A stretch of DNA of 64,000 nt from Spirochaeta sp. (GTDB lineage: Bacteria > Spirochaetota > Spirochaetia > DSM-27196 > Alkalispirochaetaceae). The position numbers and the translations under genes are program-made. This document shows, piece by piece, positions 59,610 through 64,000 of this stretch. Positions within the stretch are counted from its first letter, which is position 1; every line of letters starts with the position of its first letter. The notes under the pieces are model-generated. The model ran no database searches. It was not told the DNA's origin and worked only from the letters and a program-made list of their open reading frames with translations. The DNA lies in contig SLRR01000073.1 in the NCBI GenBank assembly GCA_007130865.1, positions 1-64,000 on the forward strand, read 5' to 3'.

Positions 59610-60257
59610 ATGACGGAACGGACGTTCTGGAACGAGGCGTATCAACAGGACGCGGAACATACGGCAGTACCGGATCGCGTTCTCCACGAGGAGATCCGGA
59701 CGCTTCTCCCCGGACGAGCCCTGGATATCGGGTGTGGTACAGGAGAAAACGCGCTGTTCCTCGCACGACACGGTTGGGACGTAACCGGCATCGACTGGTG
59801 TGACCAGGCGGTGTTCCTGGCGGAGCGCGCCGCCTGGAAAGAGGGCGTGCAGATCAGGTTTGAGATCGCCGACGCCGCGGAGTGGAGCACTCAGAAGCCG
59901 TTTGATCTCGTTCTGGTGGCGTACGCGCTACCTCCCGGTGGTCACGGTGTTGCAGTAATACGCCAGGCAAGCCGCGCTCTCGCGCCGGGAGGGACGCTCA
60001 TCATCGCCGACTGGCACCAGTCGATGGCGGATCGCTGGGAATGCAGCGGATGCGAGCTGCACACACCGGACCGGATCGTAGCTGCCGTTTCGGGCCTGGA
60101 GGTGGAACGGGCGGAAACGCGACGGATCCCGGACCTCTTCCCGTCGGAAGACCCGCGCGCGCGTCACGGCACGTGGGCCGATGTCGCGATCGTACGCGCC
60201 AGGCGCCCCGGCGAAGACACGCCCACAAAACGGTCTCCTTCGGACGCCGCCGATTAA
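59610..60257 (+). CDS. Class I SAM-dependent methyltransferase
   Basis: ALDIGCGTGENALFLARHGWDVTGIDW, ASRALAPGGTLIIADWH. Confidence 0.88.
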   Translation: MTERTFWNEAYQQDAEHTAVPDRVLHEEIRTLLPGRALDIGCGTGENALFLARHGWDVTGIDWCDQAVFLAERAAWKEGVQIRFEIADAAEWSTQKPFDLVLVAYALPPGGHGVAVIRQASRALAPGGTLIIADWHQSMADRWECSGCELHTPDRIVAAVSGLEVERAETRRIPDLFPSEDPRARHGTWADVAIVRARRPGEDTPTKRSPSDAAD

Positions 60258-60363
60258 CCAGCGCCGACCGAATGCCGGGGGCACGCGCCGATTGACCAGC
60301 GCCGACCGAATGCCCGGGGGCACGCCGCCAACTGATTACCGCCGGCAAAACTCCAGGAGCACG
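60248..60363. repeat. Approximately 39-bp tandem repeat, three units, spanning both convergent stop codons
   Basis: CGCCGATTAACCAGCGCCGACCGAATGCCGGGGGCACG / CGCCGATTGACCAGCGCCGACCGAATGCCCGGGGGCACG / more diverged third unit inside the mce 3' end. Confidence 0.82.
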
Positions 60364-60734
60364 CCTCCGGTCGATTTGGGATGGACAAACGCGATCTGAG
60401 CGCCTTCCGCACCGTCCCGTGGCGTTGAATCGATCATCCGGAGACCGGCTGTTTCCACCGCGGCGATCCCGGCGGTTATCTCGCCCGTTCCGAGGGCCAG
60501 ATGATGGATCCCCTCGCCGTTTTTCTCGATAAATTTTGCGATCGGACTCTCCGGATCGGTGGGTTCCAGCAGCTCTATCCGGCCGGCCCCGGTGCGGAAC
60601 ATCGCGACCCGGACTTTCTGCTCCGGAACTTCCTCCAGCTCCGGCTCACCCATCGCCAGTACGTCCCGGTAGAACGGCACCCGCTCATCCAGCGACCGTA
60701 CCGCAATCCCCACGTGATCGATTCCCGTAATCAT
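60336..60734 (-). CDS. mce: Methylmalonyl-CoA epimerase
   Basis: ITGIDHVGIAVRSLDERVPFYRDVLAMGE, GEGIHHLALG, VHPKSTGGVLLEFC. Confidence 0.95.
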   Translation of the reverse strand: MITGIDHVGIAVRSLDERVPFYRDVLAMGEPELEEVPEQKVRVAMFRTGAGRIELLEPTDPESPIAKFIEKNGEGIHHLALGTGEITAGIAAVETAGLRMIDSTPRDGAEGAQIAFVHPKSTGGVLLEFCRR

Positions 60735-60791
60735 CGCTATTCTCCTCCCTGGTTCTTACCGTCCGTCATTAACTCTCGCGCGCCAGGCTTT

Positions 60792-61811
60792 TTAAACCGG
60801 ATCGCTCCGGGAGTCTTCCCCGTCGACACACCCGCCGCCGGGGATCAGGGTCTCCAGCGCGGAGGACAGCTGCCGTCGCAACGTCCCGAAAGGAACGCCC
60901 CCTCGGGGATCACTCCATCCCGCCGCGGCAAGCCAGTCCTTGACCCACTCGTTGAGTACGTCTCCAGCGATCTCCTGCAGCGCGCCGGCGATGCGGCGAC
61001 GCCGCCGTTCTTCAAGTCCGCCCGTCGCGGCGAGTTCGTCCAGCCGTTCACCGATGCTGCGGTACAGTGCCTCCACCCCTTCGCCTTTGGTGGCGACCGT
61101 CTTGAGAACGAGTGGCCGCGGCACGATCCGCGAAGATTCAGTTATAGCGGTCTGGAGCGTCCGCACCAGGCCATCCGCCTCGGGGTAGTCCGCTTTGTTG
61201 ACGACGTAGATATCACCGATCTCCATGACGCCCGCTTTCAGCGCCTGTATCTCATCGCCCGCGCCGGGGTTCAGGACCACCAGCACCGTATCGGCCAGGG
61301 TGAGAATCCCCACCTCCGATTGTCCCACGCCCACCGACTCCACGAGGATCGTATCAAACCCCGCGGCGGTGAGAACGGTGACTGTTTCCAGCGCCGCCGG
61401 CGAGAGCCCTCCCGTGCGTCCCCGGGACGCCATGGAACGGATATACACGTCGGAGTCGTTGCCGTGTCGATCCATGCGCAACCGGTCCCCCAGGAGCGCT
61501 CCGCCGGAGAAGGGAGAGCTCGGGTCCACTGCGAGGACCGCCACCTTCTCTCCCAGAGCGCGCGCGGTCGGTATGAGATCGCTGATCAGGGTGCTTTTGC
61601 CTGCTCCGGGAGGGCCGGTGATACCGATCACCCGAGGATAGACCCCGGTCCCGGTGTTGCGATCACAGTCCTCCAGGAGCTGCAGCAGTTGGTCCCGGTG
61701 GGGCGAAGCCGACTCGATCAGGGTGATCGCCCTCGCGATTGCCCGGGTCTTCCCCTCCTGTACTCCCCGGGCGAGGGCTTTCAGGTGGTGAGCGTCGTCT
61801 CGTTCCGGCAT
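60792..61811 (-). CDS. meaB: Methylmalonyl-CoA mutase-associated GTPase MeaB (ArgK)
   Basis: [84 protein letters not shown]. Confidence 0.96.
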   Translation of the reverse strand: MPERDDAHHLKALARGVQEGKTRAIARAITLIESASPHRDQLLQLLEDCDRNTGTGVYPRVIGITGPPGAGKSTLISDLIPTARALGEKVAVLAVDPSSPFSGGALLGDRLRMDRHGNDSDVYIRSMASRGRTGGLSPAALETVTVLTAAGFDTILVESVGVGQSEVGILTLADTVLVVLNPGAGDEIQALKAGVMEIGDIYVVNKADYPEADGLVRTLQTAITESSRIVPRPLVLKTVATKGEGVEALYRSIGERLDELAATGGLEERRRRRIAGALQEIAGDVLNEWVKDWLAAAGWSDPRGGVPFGTLRRQLSSALETLIPGGGCVDGEDSRSDPV

Positions 61812-62191
61812 CGTTCTATGAAGTCCACCACCTCGGAGATCGGCGTACCCGGGGGAAATACCTCGCGGATACCCGCTTCCTTGAGACCGGCGATATCGTA
61901 ATCCGGGATGATTCCGCCGCCGAATACCACGATATCCTCCGCCCCTTCCTTGCGGAGCAGCTCAACCACCTTGGGAAAGAGCTCGTTGTGTGCACCGGAG
62001 AGCAGGCTCAGTCCGATAAACTGCACGTCTTCCTGGATCGCGATCGTGACGATCGACTCCGGGGTCTGGCGTATGCCTGTATAGATCACCTCGTACCCGT
62101 GGTCACGCAGTGCCCGGGCTATGTACTTTGCTCCCCGGTCGTGCCCGTCCAGGCCCGGCTTCGCCACCAGTATCCGCGTTTTCTGTGCCAT
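61781..62191 (-). CDS. Methylmalonyl-CoA mutase B12-binding subunit
   Basis: [39 protein letters not shown] (DxHxxG), [27 protein letters not shown] 62191. Confidence 0.95.
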   Translation of the reverse strand: MAQKTRILVAKPGLDGHDRGAKYIARALRDHGYEVIYTGIRQTPESIVTIAIQEDVQFIGLSLLSGAHNELFPKVVELLRKEGAEDIVVFGGGIIPDYDIAGLKEAGIREVFPPGTPISEVVDFIERCRNETTLTT

Positions 62192-62201
62192 GTTACGCTC
62201 C

Positions 62202-63881
62202 CTACATCCCCGCGTGCTGCCGGTGTTCACCGAAAACCGCCCGCAGCCGGTCGCTGATCTCACCAAGTGTAGCATACCGGCGAACGCAATCGATTATCGG
62301 ATCCATCACATCCGCTTTTGGATCCTTTGCGGCATCCTCCAGAACCCGGAGAGACCGCTCAACCGCCGCGCCGTCCCGCTGTTCCCGGACTTCCTTCAAC
62401 CGCTGCTGCTGCGCGTGCTGAACCTCGGGATTGTGCCTCATTACATCGTGACAGGATATACTCCGGTCGTTGCTGTGGCAGTTGACGCCCACGATCAACC
62501 GTTCCTTGTCCTCGATTTCCCGCTGGTACCGATACGCCGCGTCCTCGATCTCCCGTTGAACCATTCCGTTCTCGATCGCCCGGACCATACCGCCATCACC
62601 GTCGATCCGGTCAAGGTACTCTTGTGCACGGGACTCGATCTCGCTTGTAAGCGATTCCACCACCCAGGATCCGGCCAGGGGATCCACCGTGTTCGACACA
62701 CCGCTCTCCAGGGCGATGATCTGCTGCGTCCGGAGCGCGATCTGCACCGACTCCTCCGTGGGCAGGGAGAGCGCCTCGTCCCGCGAGTTGGTGTGGAGGC
62801 TCTGCGTCCCGCCGAGTACCGCCGCCAGGGCGTGCAGCGCCACCCGGACCACGTTGTTGTCCGGCTGCTGGGCAGTGAGACCCGCCCCGGTTGTCTGGGT
62901 ATGAAACCGCATCGAGAGCGACTTGGCCGAGGTGGCGCCGTACCGTTCCTTGAGGATCTTCGCCCACATTCGGCGGGCTGCCCGGAACTTGGCCACTTCC
63001 TCCAGGAGGTCGCTGCCGGCGCTGAAAAAGAAAGAAAGCCGACCCGCAAACTCGTCCACGGTAAGTCCCGTAGAGAGCGCCGCGTCCACGTAAGCGATCG
63101 CGTCGGCCAGGGTAAACGCCACTTCCTGCACCGCGGTGGCTCCCGCTTCCCGGATATGGTATCCCGAGATGCTGATCGAGTTCCACCGGGGCAGCTCCCT
63201 GGTGCAGAAGGAAAACGTGTTGGTAATGAGCCGCATGGAGGGCTCCGGCGGAAACATGAACGTTCCCCGCGCCACGTACTCCTTGAGAATATCGTTCTGG
63301 ATCGTCCCGCGCAGCTCGTCCCGGGAGACGCCCTGCTTCTCCGCCACCACGATGTACATGGCCAGCAGGATCGCCGCAGGGGCGTTGATCGTCATCGAGG
63401 TAGACACCCGGTCCAGGGGGATCTCGTTGAAGAGGATCTCCATGTCCGCCAGGCTGTCCACGGCGACCCCTACTTTGCCGACCTCGCCGTACGCGAGGGG
63501 GTGATCCGAGTCGTAGCCGATCTGCGTGGGCAGGTCGAACGCCACGGAGAGGCCCGTCTGTCCCGCGTCCAGCAGGTATCGGTACCGTTCGTTGGACTCC
63601 CGGGCGGTACCGAACCCGGCGTACTGCCGCATCGTCCAGTACCGTCCCCGGTACATCGTCGGTTGTACGCCCCGGGTGAAGGGATACTCCCCGGGAAACC
63701 CCAGGCGATCCATGTACAACCCGGCGTCCATGGGGAACCCCGCGTCATCCGGAATATACGCTCTCTGCAGAGGAATCCCCGAGGTGGTCGTCAGGACCCC
63801 GTCGCCCCGTTCCGCGTGCTTGCGCAATACGGGCTCTACCACGTCCCTCTGCCAACGTTCGCGTTCGTTATGTACGGACAT
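62202..63881 (-). CDS. Methylmalonyl-CoA mutase large (catalytic) subunit
   Basis: [72 protein letters not shown]. Confidence 0.96.
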   Translation of the reverse strand: MSVHNERERWQRDVVEPVLRKHAERGDGVLTTTSGIPLQRAYIPDDAGFPMDAGLYMDRLGFPGEYPFTRGVQPTMYRGRYWTMRQYAGFGTARESNERYRYLLDAGQTGLSVAFDLPTQIGYDSDHPLAYGEVGKVGVAVDSLADMEILFNEIPLDRVSTSMTINAPAAILLAMYIVVAEKQGVSRDELRGTIQNDILKEYVARGTFMFPPEPSMRLITNTFSFCTRELPRWNSISISGYHIREAGATAVQEVAFTLADAIAYVDAALSTGLTVDEFAGRLSFFFSAGSDLLEEVAKFRAARRMWAKILKERYGATSAKSLSMRFHTQTTGAGLTAQQPDNNVVRVALHALAAVLGGTQSLHTNSRDEALSLPTEESVQIALRTQQIIALESGVSNTVDPLAGSWVVESLTSEIESRAQEYLDRIDGDGGMVRAIENGMVQREIEDAAYRYQREIEDKERLIVGVNCHSNDRSISCHDVMRHNPEVQHAQQQRLKEVREQRDGAAVERSLRVLEDAAKDPKADVMDPIIDCVRRYATLGEISDRLRAVFGEHRQHAGM

Positions 63882-64000
63882 GTTCCTTTTGTAACCCGGA
63901 ATCGGTGGTCTGTAAAGAAAATATCGGGTTGAACGGGTCCGGCACCCCGGAAAGTGTCCTCAAGGTTCCAGTCGCCGCGCCAAGATCCCGAAGCACCAGT

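Noticed and set aside
61781-63881. Methylmalonyl-CoA mutase as a frameshifted single gene
   Set aside because: Separate B12-binding and catalytic subunits are a natural architecture; each has its own ATG and no truncated motifs
62121-63932. + strand ORF (603 aa) opposite the mutase
   Set aside because: Composition is that of reverse-complement codons; the - strand is unambiguous methylmalonyl-CoA mutase
1-64000. CRISPR array, tRNA/rRNA genes, prophage or intact insertion sequences
   Set aside because: No regularly spaced identical repeats with spacers, no cloverleaf or rRNA signatures and no transposase/integrase motifs were recognised by eye; tRNAscan-SE and ISfinder would be decisive

Overview
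This 64 kb window is GC-rich, densely coded bacterial DNA. Gene content (YesM-type kinase with RbsABC-type transporters, cyclophilin-FKBP fusion, LPP20-like lipoproteins) suggests a free-living spirochaete, but that assignment is inference. Left part (1-30 kb): two sugar-uptake/catabolism cassettes. The first has an AraC-type regulator tail, a sensor kinase, two periplasmic binding proteins, an ABC ATPase and permease, an AEC permease, an AraD-like aldolase, an FGGY kinase and an asparaginase-DapA fusion. The second is rhamnose-type: AraC regulator, isomerase, RhaM, ABC ATPase, two permeases, binding protein and L-rhamnose isomerase. A type III polyketide synthase cluster follows. Middle part (29-48 kb): housekeeping genes serA, radA, rsmG, mnmG, mnmE, pepT and glnE, three lipoproteins and a dual immunophilin. 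Right part (47-64 kb): riboflavin operon with an FMN riboswitch, alr, a eukaryote-type alanine aminotransferase, a TrkA-type K+ channel, a DUF1538 membrane protein paired with a multi-PII-like protein, and a methylmalonyl-CoA mutase/epimerase/MeaB module. The strongest second-look items are the DUF1538 + triple-PII-like pair, GlnE with N-terminal ACT-like domains and a D-x-E first active site, the asparaginase-DapA fusion, the type III PKS cluster, and short tandem repeats that repeatedly span or abut stop codons. No tRNA, rRNA, CRISPR array or intact transposon was recognised.
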